A stretch of 64,000 nucleotides of DNA from JACNIV01 sp965370415 (GTDB lineage: Bacteria > Cloacimonadota > Cloacimonadia > Cloacimonadales > TCS61). Both the position numbers and the translations under genes were made by a program. Below the pieces are notes generated by a model. It worked only from the letters and a program-made list of their open reading frames with translations. It ran no database searches and was not told the origin of the DNA. This document shows positions 1-8,997 of the stretch, piece by piece. The first letter of the stretch is position 1, and every line of letters starts with the position of its first letter. Location of the stretch: contig CBDUTJ010000004.1 of the NCBI GenBank assembly GCA_965370415.1, forward strand, positions 1 to 64,000, in the 5' to 3' direction.

Positions 1-66
1 CCTCCTGCTGTTAAGATTAACGCAATTCTACTTCTGCGAAACAAGTCTAAATAAATCCTCTTTAAT

Positions 67-114
67 TCTCCCTTTCCAACTTCGCTGAGCTACGTCGGAC
101 AAACAAAAGGGAGA
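67..114. repeat. 9-bp inverted repeat at window start
   Basis: TCTCCCTTT at 67-75 is perfectly complementary to AAAGGGAGA at 106-114, with a 30-nt loop. It lies just downstream of the minus-strand gene that ends at 125. There is no clear T-run, so I do not call a terminator. The first 124 bases contain no other recognisable feature. Confidence 0.4.
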
Positions 115-124
115 TTATACGGAA

Positions 125-1180
125 CTATAATAATTCTTCTTTTCCGTCGTTTTTCAATCTTTCAACTATTTTTTTTACATCTTCGTTGCGGTCTTTACTG
201 GCAATGAGAAGCGCATCTCTGCTGTCTATCACCACCAGGTTCTTTACTCCGATAAGTGCCACAAATTTATCTGAATTCACGTAGTTATTATTGCTTTCAA
301 TTATTTCATTTTTACATTTAAGAACGTTATTGTTTTCATCTTTTAGGGAAACATCGTAAAGTGCTTTCCAGCTTCCCATATCACTCCAGCCGTAATCTAC
401 AGGGATCACAACCCGTTTTTCTGCTTTTTCCATAATTCCAATATCAACTGGTAGCTTGGGCATTTGAGTATATTCTTCGGAAATATCAGCAGATAATCCT
501 TCCGAATTCCATTTTGCATTTATTTTTTCCAGAATCAGTGCAACCTTTGGAAGGTAATTCTGGTAAGCTTTCAGGATGGTTTCGATTTTCCACATAAACA
601 TACCGCTGTTCCAGAAGAAATTTCCCGCATTCAGAAAGGCTTTAGCTGTTTCCAGATCAGGTTTTTCCTTAAACTGTTTCACGTTAAACATTCCTTTCTC
701 TATTTCTTTACCAGCTTCGATGTAACCATAACCAGTTGCTGGATAGTCTGGTTTTATTCCGAATGTAACCAAATTATCTTTCCCAGCAGACTTTTCACCT
801 TCTTCCAGAGAAGCTAGAAAATCGTCTCTGTGGGTAATTAAATGGTCAGCTGGCAATACTATCATCTTCTCTTTTTTATCGTATTTACGAGCGAGATATT
901 GAGCACTGAGTGCAATACATGGTGCGGTGTTCATACCAAATGGTTCAATAATAATATTTTCCTGTGGAAGGCATGGTAAGTGCTTTCTGGTTAGTTCAAC
1001 CTGAGAGTCTGCTGTAACGATGTATATATCTTCAATTTTAATTTTAGGTTGAAGACGCTTAACTGTCATTTGGAGCATAGAATCTTCTGAAATAATATTC
1101 AGAAATTGTTTTGGATTGGATTCTCTGCTGAGTGGCCAGAAACGAGTTCCCACACCACCTGCCATAATAAGAGCGATCAT
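125..1180 (-). CDS. manC: Mannose-1-phosphate guanylyltransferase
   Basis: Makes GDP-mannose from mannose-1-phosphate and GTP in the cytoplasm, feeding mannosylated glycans. The N-terminus has the nucleotidyltransferase signature MAGGVGTRFWPLSR followed by NPKQF. Further family motifs are EKPD, FWNSGMFMW and DYGWSDMGSW. At 351 aa it has the length of the single-domain enzyme, without the phosphomannose isomerase domain of bifunctional relatives. The ATG at 1180 is preceded by AGGAGA on the minus strand. It follows the lolA-like gene after 70 bases and may share its transcript. The family is clear; the exact sugar specificity is inferred. Confidence 0.93.
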   Translation of the reverse strand: MIALIMAGGVGTRFWPLSRESNPKQFLNIISEDSMLQMTVKRLQPKIKIEDIYIVTADSQVELTRKHLPCLPQENIIIEPFGMNTAPCIALSAQYLARKYDKKEKMIVLPADHLITHRDDFLASLEEGEKSAGKDNLVTFGIKPDYPATGYGYIEAGKEIEKGMFNVKQFKEKPDLETAKAFLNAGNFFWNSGMFMWKIETILKAYQNYLPKVALILEKINAKWNSEGLSADISEEYTQMPKLPVDIGIMEKAEKRVVIPVDYGWSDMGSWKALYDVSLKDENNNVLKCKNEIIESNNNYVNSDKFVALIGVKNLVVIDSRDALLIASKDRNEDVKKIVERLKNDGKEELL

Positions 1181-1250
1181 AATTTCTCCTGGTTGAAATG
1201 CTTTTTATTCAAGGTTAGAAAGTCCTGTTAAAGAATCTTCCAAACCGCAT

Positions 1251-1859
1251 TTATTTTCTATTATCTATTATATTTGTGCCTTCAGGTAATGTAATCTCAA
1301 AAATATCTTTCGGCAAGCTTTTATTAATCTTTTCGTTAAAAAACTTATAGGTTACTCTATTTTCATCAATGTCAATGACAGTAAATTCAGTTATCTGGAA
1401 ATTTTTAATATTTATCTCGATCTGCTGGCTATCAGGAGTTACCAGCTTGATTCTGAAACTAATGCTATCGCTCTTGATCAATTCTTTTTGGGAAACATCC
1501 CAATATTCTGAAATTAATTTCACAGGTCTCAATTCGGTTTGCGTATCATTTGATATGAGAGCCTGCTGTGAAGCTGTATCATACATTGTGACAGTATCTT
1601 TTTTTATAAGCAACAATTGTCCAGTTGGTTCACTATATTTCATCAGGAAGCAATCTGTATTGTAATAAATCTTTCCATTTGATTGTTTGCTAACATCAAG
1701 TTCTTTCCAATAATTTTGTTGTGTGAAATTTGCTTCATAACTCTTTATATTGGAATAAGTTATCGAAATATTTTCATATATTTTTTCTAATTGCTCATCC
1801 GCAAAAAGAGATATGGTCAGGAATAAAAAAAATATGATTTTACTCAGGTAAGTAGCCAT
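1251..1859 (-). CDS. lolA: LolA-like outer-membrane lipoprotein carrier
   Basis: Probable periplasmic chaperone moving lipoproteins from the inner to the outer membrane. It has an N-terminal signal peptide (residues 1 to about 20, ending near LFADEQ) and then the LolA fold pattern: a NIKSYEANFTQ segment, a KIYYNTDCFLMKYSEP strand region, and YDTASQQ. At 202 aa it has the usual length. Its start lies 20 bases inside the end of ftsK in another frame, with GAGG suitably placed upstream, so the two are translationally linked. LolA next to ftsK is a recurrent bacterial arrangement. Sequence conservation in this family is low, so the call rests on pattern and context. Confidence 0.82.
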   Translation of the reverse strand: MATYLSKIIFFLFLTISLFADEQLEKIYENISITYSNIKSYEANFTQQNYWKELDVSKQSNGKIYYNTDCFLMKYSEPTGQLLLIKKDTVTMYDTASQQALISNDTQTELRPVKLISEYWDVSQKELIKSDSISFRIKLVTPDSQQIEINIKNFQITEFTVIDIDENRVTYKFFNEKINKSLPKDIFEITLPEGTNIIDNRK

Positions 1860-4125
1860 AAATCTTCAAATCCTCTTCTGTTGCCATGACTTCACGAGAT
1901 TTACTACCAACGTGTGGACCTACTATCCCGGCACTTTCCATCATATCGATAAGTCTGCCGGCTCGTGCATAACCGATCTTGAAATGACGCTGCAACATGG
2001 AGACTGAAGCTTGTCCTGCAGTAACCACAGCAACTACTGCTTCCGGGAATAGTTCATCATCATAATTAAATTCATCCAGGGTTGTTTGTTCATCAGACAT
2101 AATCACAATTTCCTGCTCCGGTTTGGGCTGTGTTCTCAGATAATCTATCACATTATGAATCTCAGAAGGCAAGATATAAGCTCCGTGAATTCTATCGGGT
2201 CCAGCTTTTCCGGGTGCCAGGAATAAGCTGTCTCCCAATCCTAAAAGCTTTTCTGCTCCGTTGGCATCTATGATAACACGTGAATCTATCTTTGTAGAAA
2301 CTTTGAATGCAATTCGTGAGGGGAAATTAGCCTTGATAACGCCTGTGATAACTTTTATTGAGGGACGCTGGGTAGCCAGAATTAGATGAACGCCAATGGC
2401 TCGCGCCATTTGTGCCAGGCGTGTTATGGGTCTTTCCGCATCCCTGCCCACGGTCATCATCAGATCGGCTAATTCATCCACGATGATGATAATGTGAGGT
2501 AAAGGAATATCTTCTATCGATTCATCTTTCTGTCGGAGTTTTGTTATCTTTTCGTTATAAGAATTTAGGTTTTTTACTTTGTATTTCTGAAGAAGTTCGT
2601 ATCTATGTTCCATTTCGACGACACCCCAATTAAGAGCAATGAGAGCATCTTCGTTGTTTGTAACTACTTCCTGAATAAGATGTGGAATACCTTCATAACC
2701 GGAAAGCTCGATGCGTTTTGGATCGATGAGAATAAAGCGAACCTCGTCGGGGGTTGCCCTGAAAAGAATACTGTTTATTATTGTATTCACGCAAACGCTT
2801 TTCCCTGAACCGGTTGCCCCAGCGATTAACAGGTGGGGCATTGTAGCCAGATCGGTAACCATCGGTTTTCCCGAAATATCTTTTCCCAGTCCGAAAGCCA
2901 ACTTACTTTTCAATCCTTTAATTTCATCAGAAAGCAGAATATCTTTCAGGAAGATAGTATCCCGGTTTACGTTGGGAATTTCAATGCCGACGAGCCCCCT
3001 GCCGGGAATAGGCGCCTGCACCCTGATGCTGGTAGCTTTGATAGCCAAAGCCAGATCATCTGCCAAAGCGTGGAATTTGTTCACTTTTATACCAGCGGCA
3101 GGTTTAATTTCGTATTGAGTAATAATAGGTCCAATATTCACGTTCATTACTTCCGCATCCACATTAAATTCTGCAAGTTTTTGAATAAGTATCTTACTAA
3201 TTTCACGGATATTTGCTTCGATATTTTCTCGGTCTCGTTTTGTGGGTTGAGTACTGGTAAGGAAATCTTCAATTTCCGGAAGTATGTATTCCCGTGGGGT
3301 ATCGGTTACCTGCTCTTTATCTTGAGTTAGTTTAGATTTTATTATTTTTGGTTTAGATTTTGGTTCATCCTTTTCGTGAGCAACATGATCAATAATATTT
3401 AATTTCGATCTTTTACTTCTATCGTCATCTAATATTTTTATTTCTTTTATCTTTTTGGTCTTTGCCTTTTTCTTCCCTAGCACTGCTGGTTTTTTGAAAA
3501 ATAAACTACTGATAAAATTTACCGTATTATAAAGAGCATTATAAAGCCAGACAAAGAAGTTCTTAATATTTTCCACTTCAAAAATGATGAGAATACTGGT
3601 AATAACAACTGCTGCCGATATTATTAGTGTGCCGGTACGGTCAAAGACCTTCACCATGAATTCAAAAAAAGTCCAAGGGAGCACTCCCACCAGCAGGATC
3701 CTGATCTTTTCATTGATGATAAGAAATTCGTTAATTTGAACAGAAAACCTGATGAAATTGAAGAAAAATGCAAAAAGAATAAAGAATAATATCTTCTGCA
3801 GAAACTTAATTTTATCCTTTGCAAATATCATGAAAAACCCTATGAGCGCAGTTCCCAAAAGCAGCGAGAAACAAAAGAATTTACCAAAAACATACAACAA
3901 CCAATAGCCAAAGAAAACACCAAATATACCGATTGGATTATTGAAATTCGGAAATTGCAGTTTTATAAATCTAAAGAAAGTGATATTGGAGTTCTTCATG
4001 ATCTCATAATCAAAATTCAGGCTGCGCACATCACCAGAGATGGCAAATAAGAATAGCACGGACAATATTAGCAGAGCTAATCCAGAGAATACGTACCAGT
4101 AACTTTTTTTAACTTCGGTTTTCAT
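1840..4125 (-). CDS. ftsK: DNA translocase FtsK/SpoIIIE
   Basis: Septum-anchored ATP-driven DNA pump that clears chromosome ends during division. The N-terminal 190 residues hold several membrane helices. A charged Lys-rich linker follows, then the motor with Walker A GATGSGKS near residue 435, Walker B IIIIVDELADLM, and a C-terminal winged-helix gamma domain (SVSMLQRHFKIGYARAG) that normally reads the KOPS orientation sequence. At 761 aa it is a compact FtsK with a short linker. The ATG at 4125 has GGAG upstream. It sits between ychF and lolA with tight spacing, in one minus-strand run. Confidence 0.95.
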   Translation of the reverse strand: MKTEVKKSYWYVFSGLALLILSVLFLFAISGDVRSLNFDYEIMKNSNITFFRFIKLQFPNFNNPIGIFGVFFGYWLLYVFGKFFCFSLLLGTALIGFFMIFAKDKIKFLQKILFFILFAFFFNFIRFSVQINEFLIINEKIRILLVGVLPWTFFEFMVKVFDRTGTLIISAAVVITSILIIFEVENIKNFFVWLYNALYNTVNFISSLFFKKPAVLGKKKAKTKKIKEIKILDDDRSKRSKLNIIDHVAHEKDEPKSKPKIIKSKLTQDKEQVTDTPREYILPEIEDFLTSTQPTKRDRENIEANIREISKILIQKLAEFNVDAEVMNVNIGPIITQYEIKPAAGIKVNKFHALADDLALAIKATSIRVQAPIPGRGLVGIEIPNVNRDTIFLKDILLSDEIKGLKSKLAFGLGKDISGKPMVTDLATMPHLLIAGATGSGKSVCVNTIINSILFRATPDEVRFILIDPKRIELSGYEGIPHLIQEVVTNNEDALIALNWGVVEMEHRYELLQKYKVKNLNSYNEKITKLRQKDESIEDIPLPHIIIIVDELADLMMTVGRDAERPITRLAQMARAIGVHLILATQRPSIKVITGVIKANFPSRIAFKVSTKIDSRVIIDANGAEKLLGLGDSLFLAPGKAGPDRIHGAYILPSEIHNVIDYLRTQPKPEQEIVIMSDEQTTLDEFNYDDELFPEAVVAVVTAGQASVSMLQRHFKIGYARAGRLIDMMESAGIVGPHVGSKSREVMATEEDLKIYGYLPE

Positions 4126-4137
4126 ATTTTTACTCCA

Positions 4138-5229
4138 TTAAACGCTAAAACGGATATTTATTACATCACCATCTTTGACAATGTAATTTTTCCCTTCTAA
4201 TCGAATTAGGCCCTTTTCCCGTAGAGCTTTTTCGCTGCCAAGCCGTATCAGGTCTTCATAGGTAAAGCACTCTGCCCGAATGAATCCTCTAGCTAAATCG
4301 GAATGTACTTTCCCAGCCGCATCTACTGCATTCTCACCTTTAACGATAGTCCAGGCTCGAACTTCATCTTTTCCTATCGTAAAAAAACTAATATAGCCAA
4401 GAAGTTCGTAAGAGAGTTTTGTAAGTCTATCCCATGCAGATTCTTTTATATTCATATCCGCCATAAAATCCTGCTGTTCTTCTAGTGAAAGTTTACTCAA
4501 TTCCATTTCAAAGTTGCCAGCAAATTCCATCACCATATAATTGCTGCGAATCTCTTCTAATAACCCTAAATTATATCCAAAATTCTTCTCATCTGAGTTC
4601 AGGATTATCATAAGTGGTTTCTGACTAAGAAATTGAAAGCCGCGAATTGCTTTTTCTTCATCAGATGGAAATTTAATATTTCTTAAAGGAATCTCTTTAT
4701 TTAAGTTTTCAATTGCATCCTTAACAGCTTTATCCTCTATTAAGAGCTTATTCTCTTTGATACCTCTTTTCAAACTGAGTTCGATTTTTTCCAGTCTTTT
4801 TTCTGCAATTATTAAATCGGAAATAATCAATTCAGTATTTATTTTATCAATTCCATCAAGAGGATCAGGCTTTCCCAAAGTCTGGTTTAAAATTTCATCA
4901 TCGAAATTCCTGACCACTACAGCAAGAGCATCCATAGTCTTTGCAAGAGTTAAAAGAGTACCGGACAGGATTTCTTTACCTAAGCCCGCAGATACTCTTG
5001 CAAAATCGATATATTCAATAGTTGCATATATAATTTTCTTAGGCTCATAGAATTCAGCGAGCTTTGAGACTCTTTCGTCCATAACTTCCACAACGCCAAT
5101 GTTGGGTTCTGATTTTTGAGTTGAATAACTGGAGATTTCAGCATCAAGACCGGTTAGAGCGTTAAAAATTGTAGTTTTACCGGAATTAGTTAAACCTATC
5201 AACCCAATTTTCACTGTTGTTTTCTCCAT
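4138..5229 (-). CDS. ychF: Obg-family ATPase YchF
   Basis: Ribosome-associated P-loop protein of the OLA1/YchF group, which prefers ATP over GTP. Visible parts are the P-loop GLTNSGKTT near residue 11, a coiled middle region, and a C-terminal TGS domain ending RLEGKNYIVKDGDVINIRFSV-like. The usual NKxD specificity motif is replaced by an N-S-D-E type sequence, as known for this ATP-using branch. At 363 aa it has the standard length. The start overlaps the end of the pseudouridine synthase gene by 19 bases, so the genes are co-translated. A conserved housekeeping gene; its precise cellular role is unsettled. Confidence 0.93.
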   Translation of the reverse strand: MEKTTVKIGLIGLTNSGKTTIFNALTGLDAEISSYSTQKSEPNIGVVEVMDERVSKLAEFYEPKKIIYATIEYIDFARVSAGLGKEILSGTLLTLAKTMDALAVVVRNFDDEILNQTLGKPDPLDGIDKINTELIISDLIIAEKRLEKIELSLKRGIKENKLLIEDKAVKDAIENLNKEIPLRNIKFPSDEEKAIRGFQFLSQKPLMIILNSDEKNFGYNLGLLEEIRSNYMVMEFAGNFEMELSKLSLEEQQDFMADMNIKESAWDRLTKLSYELLGYISFFTIGKDEVRAWTIVKGENAVDAAGKVHSDLARGFIRAECFTYEDLIRLGSEKALREKGLIRLEGKNYIVKDGDVINIRFSV

Positions 5230-5942
5230 TCATTATTATTAAGAAGTGATCTTACCTCTCCCGGTTTCAACATACGCCACATTCCAGGAGGAAGTTTTCC
5301 AAGTTTCAAATTACCTATTTGAAGGCGTTTCAATTCCAGAACTTCTGATCCAACTGCCTTCAGCATATATCTAATTTGTCTTTTCCTGCCTTCAAAGATA
5401 GTCATTCTAATTACTGTTGTTTCTGGTGTTCCTTTTTTCACATGAACAATAGCGGGCTTGGTTACTTTTCCTGAGATTTTAACTCCTTTTCTTAGTTGCT
5501 CTTGCTGGGTTGTATTTATATTTCCTTTTACTTTTACTTTATATAATTTTGGTAATTTGTAGCGAGGATGAATTATTTTTTCACTAAAATCACCTTCATT
5601 TGTAAAAAGCAGTAAACCTTCAGACATGTAATCGAGACGTCCTACTGAAAACATATTGACCCCGAAATCGGGAAGCAAGCTATAAACAGTGTTTCTATTG
5701 AGTTCATCCTTTTTGGTTACAACATATTTTTTAGGTTTATTCAACATAAGATAAATTTTCTCAGAAGAGCGTCTAATTATTTTACCATCAAATTCCACAA
5801 CGTCTTTTTCTTCATCGATGATTGTTGCAAGATCAATTGTAGTAGTTCCATTTATCTTTATTCTACAGTTTGAAATCAATGCTTCCACGCTTCGCCGTGA
5901 TCCCAGATTGCATTGCGAAAGGTATTTATTTAGTCTTACCAT
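5211..5942 (-). CDS. rluB: rRNA pseudouridine synthase (RsuA/RluB/RluF family)
   Basis: Isomerises a specific uridine in rRNA. An N-terminal S4 RNA-binding domain (MVRLNKYLSQCNLGSRR, residues 1 to about 60) precedes the catalytic domain with the motif GRLDYMSEGLLLFTNEGD, in which Asp104 is the expected nucleophile. EGRKRQIRYM near the C-terminus matches the family. At 243 aa it is of normal length for RluB-like enzymes. It overlaps the LptE-like gene upstream by 7 bases and ychF downstream by 19 bases. RluB versus RsuA or RluF cannot be decided from motifs alone. Confidence 0.9.
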   Translation of the reverse strand: MVRLNKYLSQCNLGSRRSVEALISNCRIKINGTTTIDLATIIDEEKDVVEFDGKIIRRSSEKIYLMLNKPKKYVVTKKDELNRNTVYSLLPDFGVNMFSVGRLDYMSEGLLLFTNEGDFSEKIIHPRYKLPKLYKVKVKGNINTTQQEQLRKGVKISGKVTKPAIVHVKKGTPETTVIRMTIFEGRKRQIRYMLKAVGSEVLELKRLQIGNLKLGKLPPGMWRMLKPGEVRSLLNNNEWRKQQ

Positions 5943-6436
5943 TCTTCCAGGCTTTCTTTAATTATGTAATCAAAAAGATCGCTTATTATTTTTTCTTGTG
6001 CTTCTTCCTCAGTTCTGAATTCACTTATCTCTTCAGAAGAAGAATATGTTTCAGATAGCTGTAGAGCATCATTTTTCAAGATAGTACTGTTCTTTTTTAG
6101 GTCTGTAAAACTGATTTTAAATAATATCCGAACTTCATACTCCTCTACACTAGAGCCGGCATAGGAGAGTATTTTATTTGAATAGTCCAGTATTTCGCCA
6201 TCTAATTGACAATCCGGTGAAATACCCACGATTTTCAATCTGCCGTCATTATCGAAATTGCCAGATAAAGAATTGTGGATATTTTCTTCAAGATTGTATT
6301 GAGTCGTTCTATTCTCAAAAGGCATAATAGCAATGCTCTTCAAATGTGGATACCCGGTAGTATAAACTGAATATGTGCAAGAGCACAATATTATAACAAG
6401 TACAATAAATATTGATTTTTTCATATTCTTTAGCAA
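5936..6436 (-). CDS. LptE-like lipoprotein
   Basis: Predicted outer-membrane lipoprotein of the type that plugs LptD during LPS assembly. The N-terminus is a lipoprotein signal with lipobox LCSC, cleaved before Cys19 or nearby. It is followed by the pattern found in FCB-group LptE proteins: SIAIMPFENRTTQYNLEENI, then GRLKIVG and a strand with DGEILDYSNK. Length is 166 aa. It is the first gene of the minus-strand run and faces a divergent gene across a 100-bp spacer carrying a strong palindrome. LptE sequences are poorly conserved, so the assignment is by pattern. Confidence 0.72.
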   Translation of the reverse strand: MLKNMKKSIFIVLVIILCSCTYSVYTTGYPHLKSIAIMPFENRTTQYNLEENIHNSLSGNFDNDGRLKIVGISPDCQLDGEILDYSNKILSYAGSSVEEYEVRILFKISFTDLKKNSTILKNDALQLSETYSSSEEISEFRTEEEAQEKIISDLFDYIIKESLEEW

Positions 6437-6448
6437 TTAAATATTTCT

Positions 6449-6487
6449 TTTTCTGTCAAGAAATTAGTCGTAATGCTTGACAGAAAA
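6449..6487. promoter_or_regulatory. Palindrome with back-to-back -35-like boxes between divergent genes
   Basis: TTTTCTGTCAAG (6449-6460) and CTTGACAGAAAA (6476-6487) form a perfect 12-bp inverted repeat with a 15-nt spacer, midway between the divergent LptE-like and EIIA-like genes. Each arm carries TTGACA pointing toward one gene, so each may be the -35 box of its own promoter; no convincing -10 box is visible. It could also be an operator for a dimeric repressor. A similar TTGACAGAAA occurs near 49766, upstream of a plus-strand gene. Confidence 0.45.
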
Positions 6488-6536
6488 TATTATGTAATTC
6501 AATAAAGGCAATATAAAATATTTAGCAGGAGTATAA

Positions 6537-7202
6537 ATGGCAAAAGATCATTTAACCATCAAACAAGCAGCTAATTTCCTGAAAGTAACTGATTCAATAG
6601 TAAAAGAGATGATAAAAGCGAAAGTATTTAAAGCCACCAGAAAGGGAAATGTCCATCAGATAGAAAAAGCAGAGGTTGAAGAATGGCTGGCAAATTTGAA
6701 TGAAAGAGAAGTAGAACAATTAGCCCTGAAACGTTCTGTGTGTCGCTTCTCTGATTATTTTAAAGCTAAATTTATCTTTTTGGATTTCTTTGCAGACAAT
6801 AAATATGAAGCAATTGCCGAAATGTCAAAAAAAGCTAAGGATCTTAAAATAGTGAAGGATCACAGATGGCTTTATCAGGTTGTGGTAGCAAGAGAAGAAT
6901 TGGTTTCTACGGCTATTGGAAAAGGAGTGGCGCTTCTTCATCCAAGGCATCTGCATCCATCAAAAGTAAAAAAACCTGCCATCATTTTTGGTCGTTCAAA
7001 AAATGATGTGGAATTCGATGCTATAGATAATCAACCAGTAAGATTATTCTTTATGCTTTTACTTCATAATGATGCTCAACATCTCTTCTCGATCTCTTAC
7101 ATTTCTAAACTTCTAATGAATGAGGCTAATCTTAAAGTTCTTCGCAGTACATCATCAACTGAAGAAATAGAAAGAGCTTTAACAAAAAACGTTTTAAGGT
7201 AA
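6537..7202 (+). CDS. HTH DNA-binding domain fused to PTS EIIA-like domain
   Basis: Two-domain protein of 221 aa. Residues 4-52 look like an excisionase/MerR-type helix-turn-helix (LTIKQAANFLKVTDSIVKEM, then a wing ending EVEEWLANL). Residues 70-220 resemble the fructose/nitrogen-type EIIA domain, with REELVSTAIGKGVALLHPR placing the phosphoryl-accepting His at about residue 135. The residue before that His is Leu rather than the usual Pro. The fusion suggests a regulator whose DNA binding responds to PTS phosphorylation, but no EI or HPr gene is in the window. AGGAG precedes the ATG. Targets are unknown. Confidence 0.8.
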   Translation: MAKDHLTIKQAANFLKVTDSIVKEMIKAKVFKATRKGNVHQIEKAEVEEWLANLNEREVEQLALKRSVCRFSDYFKAKFIFLDFFADNKYEAIAEMSKKAKDLKIVKDHRWLYQVVVAREELVSTAIGKGVALLHPRHLHPSKVKKPAIIFGRSKNDVEFDAIDNQPVRLFFMLLLHNDAQHLFSISYISKLLMNEANLKVLRSTSSTEEIERALTKNVLR

Positions 7203-7207
7203 GATGG

Positions 7208-7223
7208 TGTTTCACGTGAAACA
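7208..7223. other. parS: parS centromere site
   Basis: The 16-bp palindrome TGTTTCACGTGAAACA is identical to the canonical bacterial ParB binding site. It occupies the 21-bp gap between two convergent genes (stops at 7202 and 7224), so it is not constrained by coding. The parA and parB genes lie about 10 kb to the right, which supports function as the chromosomal ParB loading site. I saw no second perfect copy in the window. Confidence 0.95.
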
Positions 7224-8441
7224 TTAATCGGCGTAGTATTCCTTTAGCCAATTTAAAGTTGTAAAATATTTGTTCGAAGCATTCCATAAAATATATCCAT
7301 TACATTTAATATCCTCAATAGCTTTGATCTGTGAAATAATATATTCCCGATTATAATTTACTTTCCAACTATTTGCTTGAATGTATGGTATCACTTCACA
7401 ATTTTGCTCTGCATATTTTTTTATTAGTTTTGTTGCTTTATATATTATAAAGTAAGGTTCATTGGATACATCTTCCCTATATCCAAAATTATCAGAAAAA
7501 TGTGAGGAATAGATCATGGGATGTATTGCATCTAAATGCTTAGTCATCTTTTCTATATCCTGTCCTGTAGCTGCTATATCTGACTTTCTTTGCCAGGCAA
7601 CAATAGCAAAAACATCAGCTGTTAGACCTACATTATATTTTGAACAAATATCTTTTGCCTGAGTAATAAAATCTTCGATTATATCAGGTTTCGTTCTTAA
7701 AATATAATTGCTATCCACTTTCGCAAATAGGGAATCTTCTCTTTGAAAAGAAAACATTGCATCAGTTATATTTCCTTGTGTTGGAAATCTAATATAATCC
7801 AATTGGATTTCATCGATTCCGCTTTTTGCTATTTTTGTTAAAATATTTAAAAACTCTTTTTGTACTTTCAAATTTGAGGGATCCAACCAGGAGGGTTTTC
7901 GTTTTTTGTTTTCTTTCCAATATTTTCCCGAAGATGATATTGGTCTTAAGGTTGAATCACATTCTGCAGTAAACTGATCATGGAACATAACCACCCTAGC
8001 AACGGCTTTCATTTTTCGATTGTGGAGCTCTTTAACCACCTTTGGTATGTTAATTATCGGTTTTATTTTCTCGTCTGTTAGAATGTCTTTTTGAGGTATT
8101 GAGAAGAAAACGTGTCCATTCATGTTCTTTAAATCAAAAACAACTGTATTTATACCCGCTGCTTGAGCACTGTCGAGTATCGAATAAAATTTGGAACTCG
8201 AAACTGTGTAAGCAGTAAGATATATTCCTCGTGTGTATTCTAAAAAATCAATTTTATTTTTTCTAGATATTACTTTTTTAACAGGTTCTATTTTTATTGT
8301 TGTATGTTTCATAGTGTCAACTGTTGTTTCTTCTGTACTTTTACTTTCGTTTAAACTCTCTTGATTATTTTGGATCTTTTTTCCGCAGAAAAAAATCAAC
8401 AAACAAAAAAATACAATTACTGTTTTTTTTATAATTTTCAT
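7224..8441 (-). CDS. DUF4015 glycosidase-like lipoprotein
   Basis: Predicted envelope lipoprotein with a TIM-barrel domain of the DUF4015 (putative glycosyl hydrolase) family. The N-terminus is a lipoprotein signal with Cys near residue 19 (IFFCGKK), then a Ser/Thr/Lys-rich linker to about residue 60. The barrel contains RGIYLTAYTVSSSKF, AGINTVVFDLKNMNG, WLDPSN and GIDEIQLDYIRFPTQG, the last carrying the likely catalytic acidic strand. Length is 405 aa. It is upstream of nothing obvious and ends one base after the parS site. The substrate is unknown; a cell-wall or extracellular polysaccharide is plausible. Confidence 0.78.
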   Translation of the reverse strand: MKIIKKTVIVFFCLLIFFCGKKIQNNQESLNESKSTEETTVDTMKHTTIKIEPVKKVISRKNKIDFLEYTRGIYLTAYTVSSSKFYSILDSAQAAGINTVVFDLKNMNGHVFFSIPQKDILTDEKIKPIINIPKVVKELHNRKMKAVARVVMFHDQFTAECDSTLRPISSSGKYWKENKKRKPSWLDPSNLKVQKEFLNILTKIAKSGIDEIQLDYIRFPTQGNITDAMFSFQREDSLFAKVDSNYILRTKPDIIEDFITQAKDICSKYNVGLTADVFAIVAWQRKSDIAATGQDIEKMTKHLDAIHPMIYSSHFSDNFGYREDVSNEPYFIIYKATKLIKKYAEQNCEVIPYIQANSWKVNYNREYIISQIKAIEDIKCNGYILWNASNKYFTTLNWLKEYYAD

Positions 8442-8589
8442 ATAATTTATTTAATACTATAAAATATAAATATTCTCTTTTTTATTTTTTTCAGCTTCAA
8501 GTGTTTTATAAATCAATTTGAACTCTCAACAGATTTTATTAAAATAAAAAATGCTCGTGCAATTTAAAGGAGATGATCGATGTCATCCA

Positions 8590-8988
8590 CTATTTTCCCG
8601 AAAGTTGAAGCCGAATTAAAGCTCTTTTCAGAGAAATTTCTGCCCTTCTGAAATCAATGTCTTTTCCTGAACTTTTTAATCTTTTCTCTGCTCTTTTTTT
8701 TGAATCCTCAGCTCTTTTATTACTAATTTCATTCTCTTTTTCTATTGTATCACAAACAATTACTATAATGTTATTCTCGACCGTGACGAATCCATCATGT
8801 ATGGCATATTTATCAATTTTATTCCCTTTATAAAGTTGCAGTATCCCAGATCTGATCTTTGTTATGAAAGGCGTATGGTTTAGATCTACACCAAAATCTC
8901 CATCCACACCAGGAACGATGATGTGATCGAAATTATCTCGAATCTTTATTTTCGTAGGTTGAATTATTTCTAAATGTAATTTATCCAT
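8590..8988 (-). CDS. atpC: F-type ATP synthase epsilon subunit
   Basis: Central-stalk subunit and regulator of the ATP synthase. Residues 1 to about 85 form the beta sandwich (LHLEIIQPTKIKIRDNFDHIIVPGVDGDFGVDLNHTPFI). The C-terminus is a helical hairpin rich in Lys and Arg. Length is 132 aa, as usual. It is the last gene of the atp run, 9 bases after atpD. The 148 bases downstream to the next gene are AT-rich, with no clear terminator hairpin. Confidence 0.93.
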   Translation of the reverse strand: MDKLHLEIIQPTKIKIRDNFDHIIVPGVDGDFGVDLNHTPFITKIRSGILQLYKGNKIDKYAIHDGFVTVENNIIVIVCDTIEKENEISNKRAEDSKKRAEKRLKSSGKDIDFRRAEISLKRALIRLQLSGK

Positions 8989-8997
8989 TTTCTATAC

